DNA of 64,000 bases from Aegilops tauschii subsp. strangulata (taxonomy: Eukaryota > Streptophyta > Magnoliopsida > Poales > Poaceae): the NCBI RefSeq assembly GCF_002575655.3, contig NC_053037.3:252807135-252871134 (forward strand), read 5' to 3'. The notes beneath the pieces were generated by a model. That model was not told the DNA's origin and did no database searches. It saw only the letters and a list, made by a program, of their open reading frames with translations. Of this stretch, positions 19,747-31,411 are shown piece by piece. Made by a program: the position numbers and the translations under genes. Each line of letters opens with the position of its first letter. Position 1 is the stretch's first letter.

Positions 19747-22700
19747 TCCTCCCCTTCTTGAAATGAAGTCGTCCTCGACGGAAGCTATCTTCCTCACCCA
19801 AATAAGGCTTCAAATCTGCAATGTTAAAAGTGGGACTAACCCCAAAATCTGCAGGCAGCTCAAGTTTATATGCATTATCATTTATTTTCTCTAACACCTT
19901 AAAAGGACCATCAGCACGTGGCATTAGCTTTGATTTGCGCAAATCAGGAAATCTATCCTTACGCAAATGTAACCAAACAAGATCTCCAGGTGCAAACACA
20001 ACATGTTTTCTACCCTTATCTCCAGCAAGTTTATATTTAGCATTCATACGCTCAATGTTTTCCTTAGTTAACTCATGCATTTTTAAGATCAATTCAGCAC
20101 GTTGTTTAGCATCAAAATTAACCTTCTCCGAAGATGGAAGAGGCAACAAATCAATAGGTGCACGAGGTAGGAAACCATACACAATTTCAAAAGGGCACAT
20201 CTTAGTAGTATAATGCAATGAACGATTATAAGCAAACTCAATATGAGGCAAGCATTCTTCCCACATTTTCTTATTATTCTTCAAAACAGCCCTAAGCATA
20301 GTAGACAATGTTCTATTGACTACTTCAGTTTGACCATCAGTTTGGGGGTGACAAGTAGTACTAAAAAGCAGTTTAGTCCCCAACTTAGCCCATAAACATC
20401 TCCAAAAGTGGCTAAGAAATTTAGTATCACGATCTGAAACAATAGTATTTGGCACACCATGCAAGCGAATAATTTCACGAAAGAACAAATCAGCAACATT
20501 AACAGCATCATCGCTTTTATGACATGGTATAAAGTGTGCCATTTTCGAGAATCTATCCACGACAACAAATATGCTATCCCTCCCCTTCTTTGTTCGAGGT
20601 AAAACTAAAACAAAGTCCATAGATATATCCTCCCAAGGAACACTAGGTACAGGCAAAGGCATATATAAACCATGAGGATTGAGTCGTGACTTAGCTTTTT
20701 GACATTAGTGCAGCGAGCAACAAAACGCTCAACATCCCGTCTCATCTTTGGCCAAAAGAAATGTGTAGCAAGTACGTCCTCCATCTTCTTCACGCCAAAG
20801 TGTCCCATTAATCCTCCTCCATGCGCCTCCTGCAACAACAAAAGACGAAGAGAGCTAGCTGGAATGCATAGCTTGTTAGCACGGAACACAAATCCATCAT
20901 TAATGACAAACTTGTTCCAGGTTCTTCCTTCTTTACAATTCTGCAATACATCTTTAAAATCAGCATCATGCACATATTGATCTTTGATGGTCTCCAAACC
21001 AAATATTTTGAAGTCAAGTTGTGAAAGCATAGTATAGCGACGAGACAATGCATCAGCAATAACATTTTCTTTGCCCTTCTTGTGTTTAATGACATAAGGG
21101 AAAGTTTCAATGAATTCAACCCATTTAGCATGTCTACGATTCAGTTTAGCTTGACTTTTAATATGTTTCACAGATTCATGATCAGAATGTATAACAAATT
21201 CTTTGGGCCATAAATAATGTTGCCATGTTTCTAAAGTCCGAACAAGAGCATATAGTTCTTTATCATAAGTAGAATAATTCAGACTAGGCCCACTCAATTT
21301 TTCAGAAAAGTATGCAACAGGTTTGCCATCTTGTAATAACACACCTCCTAATCCAATTCCACTAGCATCACATTCAAGCTCAAAAGTCTTATTAAAATCA
21401 GGAAGTTGGAGTAAAGGAGCATGTGTCAACTTATCTTTCAATACCGTGAAGGCTTCTTCCTGTGCGGTACCCCAAACAAAAGGCACATCCTTCTTTGTAA
21501 GCTCGTTGAGAGGTGCAGCAATGGTGCTAAAATCTCTCACAAAACGCCTATAGAAACCAGCGAGTCCAAGAAAACTCCGCACTTGTGTGACCGTTTTGGG
21601 CTGCGGCCAACTCTCAATAGCTTCAATCTTGGCTTTATCAACTTCAATTCCCTGTGGAGTAACAACATAGCCAAGAAAAGATACTCGGTCGGTGCAAAAG
21701 GTGCACTTCCCAAGGTTACCAAACAAACGTGCATCACGTAGAGCAATAAAAACAGCACGTAAATGTTCCAAATGTTCTTCCAAAGATTTGCTATAAATCA
21801 GTATATCATCAAAATAGACTACCACAAATCGTCCAATGAAAGCACGTAAAACTTCGTTCATTAGTCTCATGAAAGTACTAGGTGCATTAGTTAACCCAAA
21901 AGGCATGACTAACCACTCATATAAACCAAACTTAGTTTTAAATGCAGTTTTCCATTCATCTCCCAATTTCATACGAATTTGATGGTATCCACTACGCAAA
22001 TCAACTTTGGAGAATATTGTAGAGCCACTAAATTCATCAAGCATATCATCTAGCCTAGGAATAGGATGACGATAACGAATAGTAATATTATTAATGCCTC
22101 TACAATCAACACACATACGCGACGTACCATCCTTTTTAGGCACTAGTATAATAGGAACGGCACAAGGATTAAGAGATTCGCGTATATAACCTTTGTCGAA
22201 CAGCTCCTGTACTTGACGCATAATCTCCTTCGTCTCCTCTGGATTGGTACGGTATGGTGCACGGTTGGGTAGCGATGCACCGGGAATTAAGTCAATTTGA
22301 TGCTCAATCCCTCGAATAGGTGGTAATCCCGGTGGCACGTCTTGTGGGAAGACGTCAGCGAACTCCTGCAAAATGTTAGTGACAGCAGGGGGCAAAGAGG
22401 AAGGCACGTCCTCGAATGAAAATAATGCCTCTTTGCACACAAAAGCATAGCAAACAGATTTGCTGAAATCTAGCTCATCAATATCAGATTTTGTGGCAAG
22501 TAAACATGCACTTTTCAATTTAATTTCAGAAACAACACTAGATGGTTTATTATTAGGTTTCATTTGTTGCGCAAATTCATTTGCCACAATCTGATTTTCA
22601 CTCTTATTTTTCTCCTGTTTTGCTTTATTAACTCTATTAATGTCATCTTTGAAAATGGAATCAGGAGTCATAGGAAGCAACGTAATATTTTTATCCTTAT

Positions 22701-24564
22701 GAACAAGAGTATACTGATTGTTTCTACCATGGTGTACAGAATTTTTATCAAATTGCCATGGTCTACCTAGTAATAAGGAACATGCTTGCATGGGTACCAC
22801 ATCACAATCAACATAATCAGCATATGTAGAGATACTAAAATGCACACGAACAGTACGTGTTACCTTAACCTTGCCGCTGTTGTTGAACCATTGGATGTAG
22901 TAAGGATGTGGATGTGGTCTTGTGGTGAGAGATAGCTTCTGCACCATCTCCATGCTAGCCAAGTTGTTACAGCTCCCTCCATCTATGATGACGCGAACAG
23001 AACGTTCCTTCACAACTCCCTTTGTATGGAACAAATTATGCCTCTGATTTTGCTCTGCTTGTGTGACCTGCACACTCAAAACACGTTGAGCAACTAAACA
23101 TTCATACCTGTCAGCGTCTTCAGGAGCCATGTATTGCGTCTCATTTTCAGAATCATCTCCACCATGTTCTTCACGTGTAATAAGAGCCAAAGTCTCCTCA
23201 TCATAGTCACTAGCGGACTCATACCCACCATCCTCAGTAGCAATCATGACACGCTGAGATTTGCATTCTCTCGCAAAATGTCCTCTTCCCTTACAACGAC
23301 GACAAATAATATCACTTGTGTGCCCTGTCGATGCCATGGAAGAAGAAGAGCTCTGCGCAGGCCCGACAGGTGTGCTCTTGGCAGAGAGTGGTGGTTGTGC
23401 CTGCTTTCTTGTATCACGGCTGGAGGTGGCACCTGATGGAGGTGATGGTGAAGTGGAAGTAGAAGATGCACGCGGTGTCCATGATGAAGGTCGACCTACA
23501 GAAAAGTTAGTTCGCGCCAATGGCTGTCGATCCTGCACTTCACGTTCAGCTTTACAAGCAAGATGGAATAAACGAGTGATATTATTATAATCCTTATACT
23601 CTAGAATGGTCTGAATCTCTTTATTTAATCCACCCATAAAACGTGCAAGCATAGCTTCATTCTCCTCAACAATACCACATCTAATCATGCCAGTTTGTAA
23701 TTCCTGATAATATTCTTCTACAGAATTTTTCCCTTGTCTTAAACGCTGTAATTTTTGAAGTAATTCACGTTGATAATATGGTGGAACCCAACGAGTACGC
23801 ATAGCAGTTTTCAAAGCAGCCCAAGTAGCTGGAACAGGATATAATCTACAATGTTCAGACCACCAAACACATGCAAAGCTAGTGAAAGCACAAACAGCAG
23901 CAGGAACACGTCTCTCCTCAGGATATTGTAAACATGTAAATCATTGTTCAGTTTCTAACTCCCTAGTAAGATATATATCAGGAACATATCTACCCTCAAA
24001 TGGTGGAATATTCAATTTCAGTTTAGGGAGATGGTCATGATCTCGTACCTGAGGTGGTGGTGCCGGCCTACCGTTGCGAATATATACCTGAGGTCGACTT
24101 GCTGGTGGTGGTGCTGGTGGCTGCACGTAGTTCTGATTTTGATCAACCTCATCCTCATAATCGCCCGCATAATCGTCATCCTCCTCAGCCGCCGCAGGAG
24201 CAGGAGCCAAAGAAGCATCAACAGTAGGTGCAGCAGCACCCGAATTTTGACCAATCTCAATTGGAACGCGCTGTGCCCGTCCCACTTGATTTGGAAGGCG
24301 GCGTTGGAGATGTGGTTGTTGTTGTTGTAGAGGTGCGACATGTGCAGCCGGTGGTGGTTGGGGAAGAAGCTTGAGTAATGCAGTAAACTTGTTATCCAGC
24401 TTTGTCTCGAACGACTTCTCCACGGCATCTATCTTCTCCATAGCCTCTTCAAATCTGTTTAGCACATCTCCCACCTGGCCACTCATCATTTGCTGAAATT
24501 TATCATGCAACTCCTTGTTCGTCATGTTCTCCCAATCAGTCTCATCGGCTTGTGAACCTGCCAT
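19747..24564 (-). pseudogene. gag-pol: A3 gag-protease-RT-RNase H-integrase polyprotein, nearly intact
   Basis: Read from ATG 24564 downwards in a single frame, without a gag/pol shift. Gag capsid domain about 24050-23560, zinc knuckle about 23304-23262, protease IDGGS about 22990-22972, RT YFDD about 21815, RNase H ELECDASG about 21380-21360 and IHSDHES about 21190, integrase zinc domain about 20830-20700, catalytic motifs near 20620, 20435 and 20330, GPF module about 19910. Damage: TGA at 23941-23943 (CGA in A6), a two-base loss near 20706 in the integrase zinc domain, and a one-base loss near 19786 before the polypurine tract. It encodes all enzymes of the family but is not functional as it stands. 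Confidence 0.93.
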
Positions 24565-25030
24565 GGTTAGCAGCAATAGAAACACAAAAGAATATGATCC
24601 TGCAGACTACTAGAAGTGGTGGTGATGGTGGTGTGTCACAAAACCTTCAAGCGAATCTCAAATTCTTACCAGTTCTTACCCAGCAGCAGGTGGTGATCGG
24701 CAACCGTTGTAGTCAAAAACTCTCAAAGCTTGGATATAGCGATTACCAGGGAGAGTCAAACGCACGATGTAGACTTATGTGGAGCTAGGAAGGCTTATAA
24801 TATGGTTGCAAAATGGTAAGCAATAATCAATTCAGAGATGCAAAGTTGAATAAACGCTCAACGACGGTACTGTGCTGGTCCTAGGCTAGACCGTGCTAGA
24901 GACGCGAGCCTAGAACACTAACAAAATCACGGCGCTGCACGTAAACAAGGGAAAAGCACACTCTGGATTTGTTTTTCGCTCTTTTTTTTTGCGCTCTTTA
25001 TTTTTTGCGCTCCTCTTTTTTTTTGCGAAA

Positions 25031-25186
25031 AATCACTATAATGGCGAGTGTCTCAAAACTCTTCCCAGGTCAAACTGACAGGATGGGCACAAAATTTTTT
25101 GACTATTTTTTTTTCGGAAATCAGGGCAGCGACGACGAAAAAGTGCGACAAAAAATCACTATGATGGCGAGTGTCTCAAAACACTA
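25031..25186 (-). repeat. Twofold direct repeat in type II leader (A3)
   Basis: AATCACTATAATGGCGAGTG at 25031 recurs as AATCACTATGATGGCGAGTG at 25154, each followed by TCTCAAAAC and a CCC-rich end, about 123 bases apart. The same pair occurs in A1, A4, A6 and A7 but not in A2 or A5. Confidence 0.8.
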
Positions 25187-25359
25187 CCCGGGGCCTAAAA
25201 ATAGGATAGGGAAAAAATATTTTTGGTTGCCGAAATTTTGGCCTAAAAACTGCCCGGGGGTCTCCAGACTCTTTTTTTTCCGAGACCTACTCAGGCAAGG
25301 AAACACGAAACGGAAAATATATGGATCTCTAAAACCAACCGAATATGAAAAGAACTCGG

Positions 25360-25500
25360 ATTGGTGGTGGATATATGGCGGTAGGATATGGCAGCGGTGG
25401 TGGTATATGGTAGCGGTAGTGGTATATGGATATGGATCGGTGGTGGTATATGGATACGGATTGGTGGTGGTATATAGATACGGATTCAGAGCGGTGGCGG
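25360..25500 (-). repeat. Minisatellite in A3 leader
   Basis: Imperfect tandem units close to GGTGGTGGTATATGGATACG on the plus strand. Copy number differs between A1, A3, A4, A6 and A7, so the array changes length between copies. Confidence 0.75.
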
Positions 25501-25800
25501 ATGAGCAATGGTGGTAGATGGCAAGGCGATGATGATGGTGCGGCGGCGGCGTGACAACTTATGACCAGAACTCGAAACTCTAAAAGACTAGACTCTAAGA
25601 CCAGCAACTTGACACGACGATGCAACCGCAAATTCAACAAAGCAAAAACCCTAAAAAGATTATGCAAAGGCTCAGATTGGTTCGGATATGATGAACTAAC
25701 CCTAATTTTTTTTTGTGGCTTTTTCGTGGACTGTAGGTATGAAGAACAGACTCGATCTAAACTACGAAAAACTGTAAAATCTCACCGAGCAACCTGGAAA

Positions 25801-25810
25801 TCTGATACCA
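25801..25810 (-). other. A3 primer-binding site
   Basis: Minus-strand TGGTATCAGA, two bases from the 5' LTR. Confidence 0.85.
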
Positions 25811-25812
25811 CT

Positions 25813-26731
25813 TGATAGAGGCAAAGGTGTCCCGTCTTTCGATGAGATGATGGATATCGCTTTGGTGGAAGTCGACTTTGACGATCCGACTACGAACGTG
25901 CGAGGACGTCGCGCCTTAGCAATCGCTAAACCAACTCCGAGAGGTTATCGTCCACGCCGGAGCACGATCAACCTGACCACGAGGGTCTGTTTCCTGCGAG
26001 CAAACGAAGAACAAGCAAGAAACTGAGATTGCAATCTGGATATTGCGAATATAAGATGAAAGCTTTATTGATCAAGGTGGAGTTCTGTGACGCCTTTGCC
26101 TGGTCACTGAACACAAACGAAGTATGCGAAGTTGCAGCTATGGCGAACTTTTAATCTAAACAAAACCCAAAGTCTAAACGACGCCCTAAGGGCTGTATAT
26201 ATATGGAGGAAGAGGGGGGGAATTTCGTGGCCCTTGAGGAAGGGGTCCGAAACCAACCCTATCTCTTGTTTCCCCACACATACGGACTCTAAAAACAGCC
26301 TATACTTATGTATTTCGAAATTACATGGGCCTGGCCCAATAATAAGGTGACGCAGCACCTAGAATAGCCTCTGGATGAAAGTTATGAAGTAGCATCTTGT
26401 ATATTTCTTCCAAGGCTTCATGCACGCATTATGGTGGCTTCAACGTCCTGAAATCATCACTTGTAACTCCGTTCTTGTTCCCCATGCGCATGCCATCATC
26501 TCCATGCTTGTTCTTGCTCCAATGTTCATCCTTCTCAAAGCTAGGCCCTTCATTTGTAAGCAAAACAAATGTATCCAATTTAGGCAGCATCATATTTCAT
26601 GAACATTAGAATCATTACCAAGAAACGAAAGTACCTGGTAATTTAATTGGCGTGCGCGAGCTCTAGTAATTGGTCCAGTATGTATAGCAGCTGGGCCTGT
26701 GGGTGTAACAATGGTAGTGATGTCCTCATCA
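25813..26731 (-). repeat. A3 5' LTR
   Basis: 919 bp, full length, with TGATAGAGGC on the inner side and TCCTCATCA on the outer side (plus-strand reading). Confidence 0.92.
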
Positions 26732-26736
26732 CACGG

Positions 26737-27420
26737 GGAAGAACAGAGAGAAATCACAAGGGGAAACACTCAAGAACAAGTCCAATCACACATCCACTAG
26801 ACAATCAAAGACACAAGATCCAAAAGGTACATGAACAACAAAGGAAAAGATAAAGGGTAGAGTTCATCTTCGTGAGGAGGTCTTGAAGGGGGGCCGCCCA
26901 AGAGGGGGTCTTGATGATATATCCCGCAGGATCTTCTCCTAGATGGAGGTCTTGGCCTCCATAAGGAGTAGTAGTCTCTCTCTCTCTCTCTCTCTCAAGA
27001 GTAGAGTGGTACAAGGAGCAAAGCTCTCTATCAAATGAGCTATCACTTTGCTAACCCTAACTAGGAGGAGGGGGAGTAGTATATATAGTCTAAGCCACGA
27101 AGGGGTAAGTGGGAAAGAGAGATACATGGGCCTCTGGCCCGTGGCTACGCGCAGGCAGGCGCCGGATGTCCGGGGCTTCGCGAGGCGCCGGATGTCCGGG
27201 GCTCGGGCCGGATGTCCGGGCTGAAGTGGCCAAACTTCGGGTGCGTTCTGTCGTCGATGCCGGAATTCCGGGGGAAGGGCCGGATGTCCGGGCTTTGACG
27301 AGGCGCCGGATGTCCGGCCGCTGATGATGTTGGTCGTCTGTTGGTGTAGCTCCTTGGCGGCTGCACAGGCGCCGGATGTCCGACCTCTGGCCCGGATGTC
27401 CGGCCGCTGTAGCTTCAGCA
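26737..27420 (-). repeat. X 3' LTR, main part
   Basis: Continues the X LTR after A3. It contains a (TC)11 run at 26975-26996, a TATATATA box near 27078-27086 and the GCCGGATGTCCGG repeats at 27161-27403. On the minus strand the LTR would start TGCTGAAGC at 27420, after a purine-rich GGAAGAAGACGGAGC split by B2. The start position is my inference from TG...CA ends. Confidence 0.6.
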
Positions 27421-27427
27421 GCTCCGT
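26939..27427 (-). pseudogene. LTR-encoded end of the X frame
   Basis: The frame of the X internal region (54881-55647) stays open for about 160 codons across the putative polypurine tract and LTR, to a stop at 26939-26941. The repeats give recurring PGHP, RTSGA and PDIR peptides, and the (TC) run gives RERERER. B2 sits between this part and the upstream frame. Nothing identifies a function, and the open frame could partly reflect GC-rich composition. Confidence 0.45.
27161..27403. repeat. Seven copies of GCCGGATGTCCGG in the X LTR
   Basis: Copies begin at 27161, 27187, 27207, 27279, 27305, 27371 and 27391, with a variant GCCGGAATTCCGG at 27259. The core CCGGA-TG-TCCGG is a near palindrome and rich in CpG and CCGG. 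Spacing is irregular (20-70 bases). It lies on the upstream side of the TATA box, as expected for promoter elements. Confidence 0.8.
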
Positions 27428-28409
27428 TGATAGAGGCGAGGGTGTCCCGATCTTTTCGATGAGATGATAACTATCGATTTGGTGGAGTCGACTTTGACAA
27501 TCCGACTACAAACGTGCACGACGTTGCGCCTTAGCAATCGCTAAACCAATCTCCTGAGGTTAGTGACGATGCCGGAAGCACGATCAGCCTGACCACGAAG
27601 GTCTATTCCTGCAAGCAATCGAAGAACGAGCAATAATATGATAAAGCAATCTGAATATTGCGAATATATATGAAGTATTGATAATGGTGGAGATCCGTAA
27701 GCGGTCTTGGTCTGGTCGTTGGACACAAACGAAGTACACGAAGTTGCAATGGCTAACTTTTAACTAAACAAATCCCAAGGAAAAAGCTACTTGATGGATC
27801 TACTTATATAGGAGCAAGGGGTGGAGGCCAAGGAGGTCGGAGGACGTCCCAAGGCAGCCTAAAACCAACCCTAGGTCGTACAAGGCTCATGGGCCCAAGT
27901 GGAGGTGATCCAACACCTTTGGACTTGTTGTTTGACTCGGATTCTGCTGCAGCGTCAGATTGTTTCGTGGATATCTCAACGCTCCGGACGAATTTAAAGG
28001 TGAATCCAATTGGGTTGGAAAGAGGACGAAATCTACTTTCCAACAAAAAAGAATCACCCAATTCGGAATCCGTATGAATAAGTTATTGGCGTTTTGATTC
28101 AGGTATGTCTGTGCAGTCCGAATCTGAATCCAGAACGTGAGAGACTTGGACTCTATTTTCTCTTGGCCCAAAAGTGACGTGAGAGGACTTTTTGAACAGA
28201 ACCTAAACTTCTCCTTTTGCCTTATCTTCATATGTGGATTGTACAAATGTCCCATACACCTGCAATTAGACAAAACACAAAAGTGTGTGAAGTATTTTTG
28301 TTCTGGATAACATAAATAGATTATTGAATAGTTTGCACTAGAAATCACCTGACAAATATGCATGTATGCAATATTTTTGGTCGTATCCAAGGTAGTCACG
28401 TCCTCATCA
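27428..28409 (-). repeat. B2 3' LTR
   Basis: 982 bp, B type (TGATAGAGGCGAGGG on the plus strand). A one-base difference in an A run near 28045 splits the LTR-encoded frame into 27804-28061 and the part above it. Confidence 0.92.
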
Positions 28410-29642
28410 TCCTCCCCTTCTTGAAAATAAAACCGTCCTCGGTGTTGCTTAATCTGAAATGTGGCTAACAAAAGAGACAAGGTGTACATGTTGTATATGT
28501 ATATGTCATCCATTTTTACTTCCCGTGGATTTTGCACATATGACACATGTATACATGAGTAACTTTCATAGTTAATAAAATATAAAGCCAAAATATTATC
28601 ACAAGAAGTAGAAGGCATGAAAGTATTGCAACTCAGTTTGCACATATAAGTGAAGCTCTTATTGATATGAAAAGATTGAAAATATTCATCATTAAACCAT
28701 CCCAACATTGGTGAGTAAACCTTACTTGCATCAAATTTACATGCTACAACATGCTTAAATAAGCAAACATGCAATAAGTCATTTGACACAGAATCATCAC
28801 CAAGATTTGAGGTCATATCAAAATGATTAAACAATGGTTCTTTTTCATCAACAGTTAATTCATTGGGTGCACTCAAAATTATTGGTATTTCAGTTGTTTG
28901 ATCACATGACGCATTCATGACAGTAACATGATTCTCTAAAATAGGTGATGCGCTCAAATCAACAGGTAACTCAACACATGATGTATTCAAGTTAACTAGG
29001 CATGCATCATTCTCATGTGAAATTATATCATCAATACCTTTACAGTTACCTTGTCGCAAAGATGTAGCTGATGTAGGTACGGATGATGGCAATGTACCAT
29101 ACTCTTGAGATGATGTCGCGCTCACAATCTAAGGTGTGGCTGCTCTAGTAGGTGCAACGGTGGAGGAACCAAGTGGTGGTGGTGAGCATGAACTAGAATA
29201 GTAGTTGTTGTAGTCACCCAATGCATCCTCCTGTAACTGTCTCTGAAAGGTACAAGCACGAACATACATACCAGTAATGCAACAAGGAATATACTGAAAT
29301 CGTGCCTGAATATCATTGTTCAAACCACCCAAAAAATCTATTCATTGTATCATCCTCAGATTCTTCTATGTCACAATGATGCATATAAGATTTGAACTCT
29401 TGGTAGTAAGCATGAACAGTGTTGTTGCCTTGTTTAAATTGTTCAAATTTGTGAAGCAATTCACGGCAATAGTAAGGAGGGAAAAATTGTGGTCTCATTA
29501 CATCTTTCAAATCTTTTCAAGTTGTGGGTTGGTTATCAATGTTTTTCTTACAATGCACACTCCACCAAACAGAAGCAAAACCAGTAAATGCTCTAGTGGC
29601 AGCTCGTACTCGCTCAAGTTCAGAAAAGTCATGGTGACTAAA
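27804..29642 (-). pseudogene. B2 gag C-terminal half, spacer domain and LTR tail, broken
   Basis: From 29642 downwards: a capsid-like gag part (FTGFASVWW, FFPPYYCRELLHKFEQFKQGNNTVHAYYQEF), with TGA at 29517-29519 where a Trp is expected, then a frameshift near 29320. A long frame (29125 to 28046) carries the conserved MLGWFNDEYFQSF...DDIYIYNMYTLSLLLATF block, EGEDDED at the polypurine tract (28410-28422) and the start of the LTR tail. The gag half is clearly different from B1 gag, while the spacer and tail are close to B1. The N-terminal half is at 45291-45458. Confidence 0.85.
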
Positions 29643-30521
29643 TGATAGAGGCAAAGGTGTCCCGTCTTTCGATGAGATGATGGATATCACTTTGATGGAA
29701 GTCGACTTTGACGATCCGACTACGAACGTGCGATGACGTCGCGCCTTAGCAATCGCTAAACCAACTCCGAGAGGTTATTGACCACGCCGGAGCACGATCA
29801 ACCTGACCACGAGGGTCTGTTTCCTGGGAGCAAACGAAGAACAAGCAAGAAACTGAGATTGCAATCTGGATATTGCGAATATAAAATGAAAGCTTTATTG
29901 ATCAAGGTGGGGTTCTGTGACGGCTTTGTCTGGTTGTTGAACACAAACGACGTACGCGAAGTTGCAGCTATGGCGAACTTTTAATTTAAACAAAACCCAA
30001 AGTCTAAACGACGCCCTAAGGGCTGTATATATGGAGGAAGAGGGGGGAATTTCGTGGCCCTTGGGGAAGGGGTCCGAAACCAACCCTATCTCTTGTTTCC
30101 CCACACATACGAACTCTAAAAATAGCCTATACTTATGTATTTCGAAATTACATGGGCCTGGCCCAATAATAAGGTGACGCAGCACCTAGAATAGCCTCTG
30201 GACGAAAGTTATGAAGTAGCATCTTGTATATTTCGTCCAAGGCCTCATGCACGCATTATGGTGGCTTCAACGTCCTGATATCATCACTTGTAACTCCGTT
30301 CTTGTCTCCCATGCGCATGCCATCATCTCCATGCTTGTTCTTGCTCCAATGTTCATCCTTCACAAAGCTAGGCCCTTCATTTGTAAGCAAAACAAATGTA
30401 TCCAATTTAGGCAGCATCATATTCTCATGAACATTAGAATCATTACCAAGAAACGAAAGTACCTGGTAATTTAATTGGCGTGCGCGAGCTCTAGTAATTG
30501 GTCCAGTATGTATAGCAGCAG
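29643..30521 (-). repeat. A4 3' LTR, first part
   Basis: 879 bp of A LTR up to AGCAG (30517-30521), where A5 is inserted. The last 34 bases of the LTR follow A5 at 38328-38361. Confidence 0.9.
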
Positions 30522-31411
30522 TGATAGAGGCAAAGGTGTCTCGTCTTTCGATGAGATAATGGATATCGCTTAGGTGGAAGTCGACTTTGACGATCCGACT
30601 ACGAACGTGCGATGACGAGCCTTAGCAATCGCTAAACCAACTCCGAGAGGTTATTGACCACGACGGAGCACGATCAACCTGACCACGAGGGTCTGTTTCC
30701 TGCGAGCAAACGAAGAACAAGCAAGAAACTGAGATTGCAATCTGGATATTGCGAATATAAGATGAAAGCTTTATTGATCAAGGTGGGGTTCTGTGACGCC
30801 TTTGTCTGGTCGTTGAACACAAACGAAGTACGCGAAGTTGCAGCTATGGCAAACTTTTAGTCTAAACAAAACCCAAAGTCTAAACGACGCCCTAAGGGCT
30901 GTATATATGGAGGAAGAGGGGGAATTTCGTGGCCCTTGGGGTAGGGGTCCGAAACCAACCCTATATCTTGTTTCCCACACATACGGAGTCTAAAAACAGC
31001 CTATACTCAAGTATTTCAAAATTACATGGGCCTGGCCCAAGGAATAGCCTCTGGACGAAAGATATGAAGTAGCATCTTGTATATTTCGTCCAAGGCTTCA
31101 TGCACGCATTATGGTGGCTTCAACGTCCTGAAATCATCACTTGTAACTCCGTTCTTGTTCCCCATGCGCATGCCATCATCTCCATGCTTGTTCTTGCTCC
31201 AATGTTCATCCTTCTCAAAGCTAGGCCCTTAATTTGTAAGCAAAACAAATGTATCCAATTTAGGCAGCATCATATTCTCATGCACATTAGAATCATTACC
31301 AAGAAACGAAGTACCTGGTAATTTCATTGGCGTGCGCGAGCTCTAGTAATTGGTCCAGTATGTATAGCAGCAGGGGCTGTGGGTGTAACAATGGTATTGA
31401 TGTCCTCATCA
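30522..31411 (-). repeat. A5 3' LTR
   Basis: 890 bp. It lacks a block of about 20 bases (AATAAGGTGACGCAGCACCT) near 31040 and a few bases in GACGTCGCGCC. A T-to-G change makes a stop in the LTR-encoded tail right after RARARQ. Confidence 0.9.

Larger units (their letters stand above)
19023..26731 (-). mobile_element. A3: family A retrotransposon, best preserved gag-pol
   Basis: 3' LTR 19023-19746 (internally deleted), polypurine tract 19747-19759, gag-pol, type II leader, PBS 25801-25810, 5' LTR 25813-26731. The flanks CACAG (19018-19022) and CACGG (26732-26736) fit a 5-bp target duplication with one later substitution, and the outer flanks read on into each other as one X LTR. Its frame has one stop and two small frameshifts. 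Confidence 0.92.

Noticed and set aside
27161..27403. CRISPR-like array of GCCGGATGTCCGG
   Set aside because: The repeats are 13 bases with irregular spacing in a eukaryotic LTR, with no cas genes. They are LTR-internal motifs.
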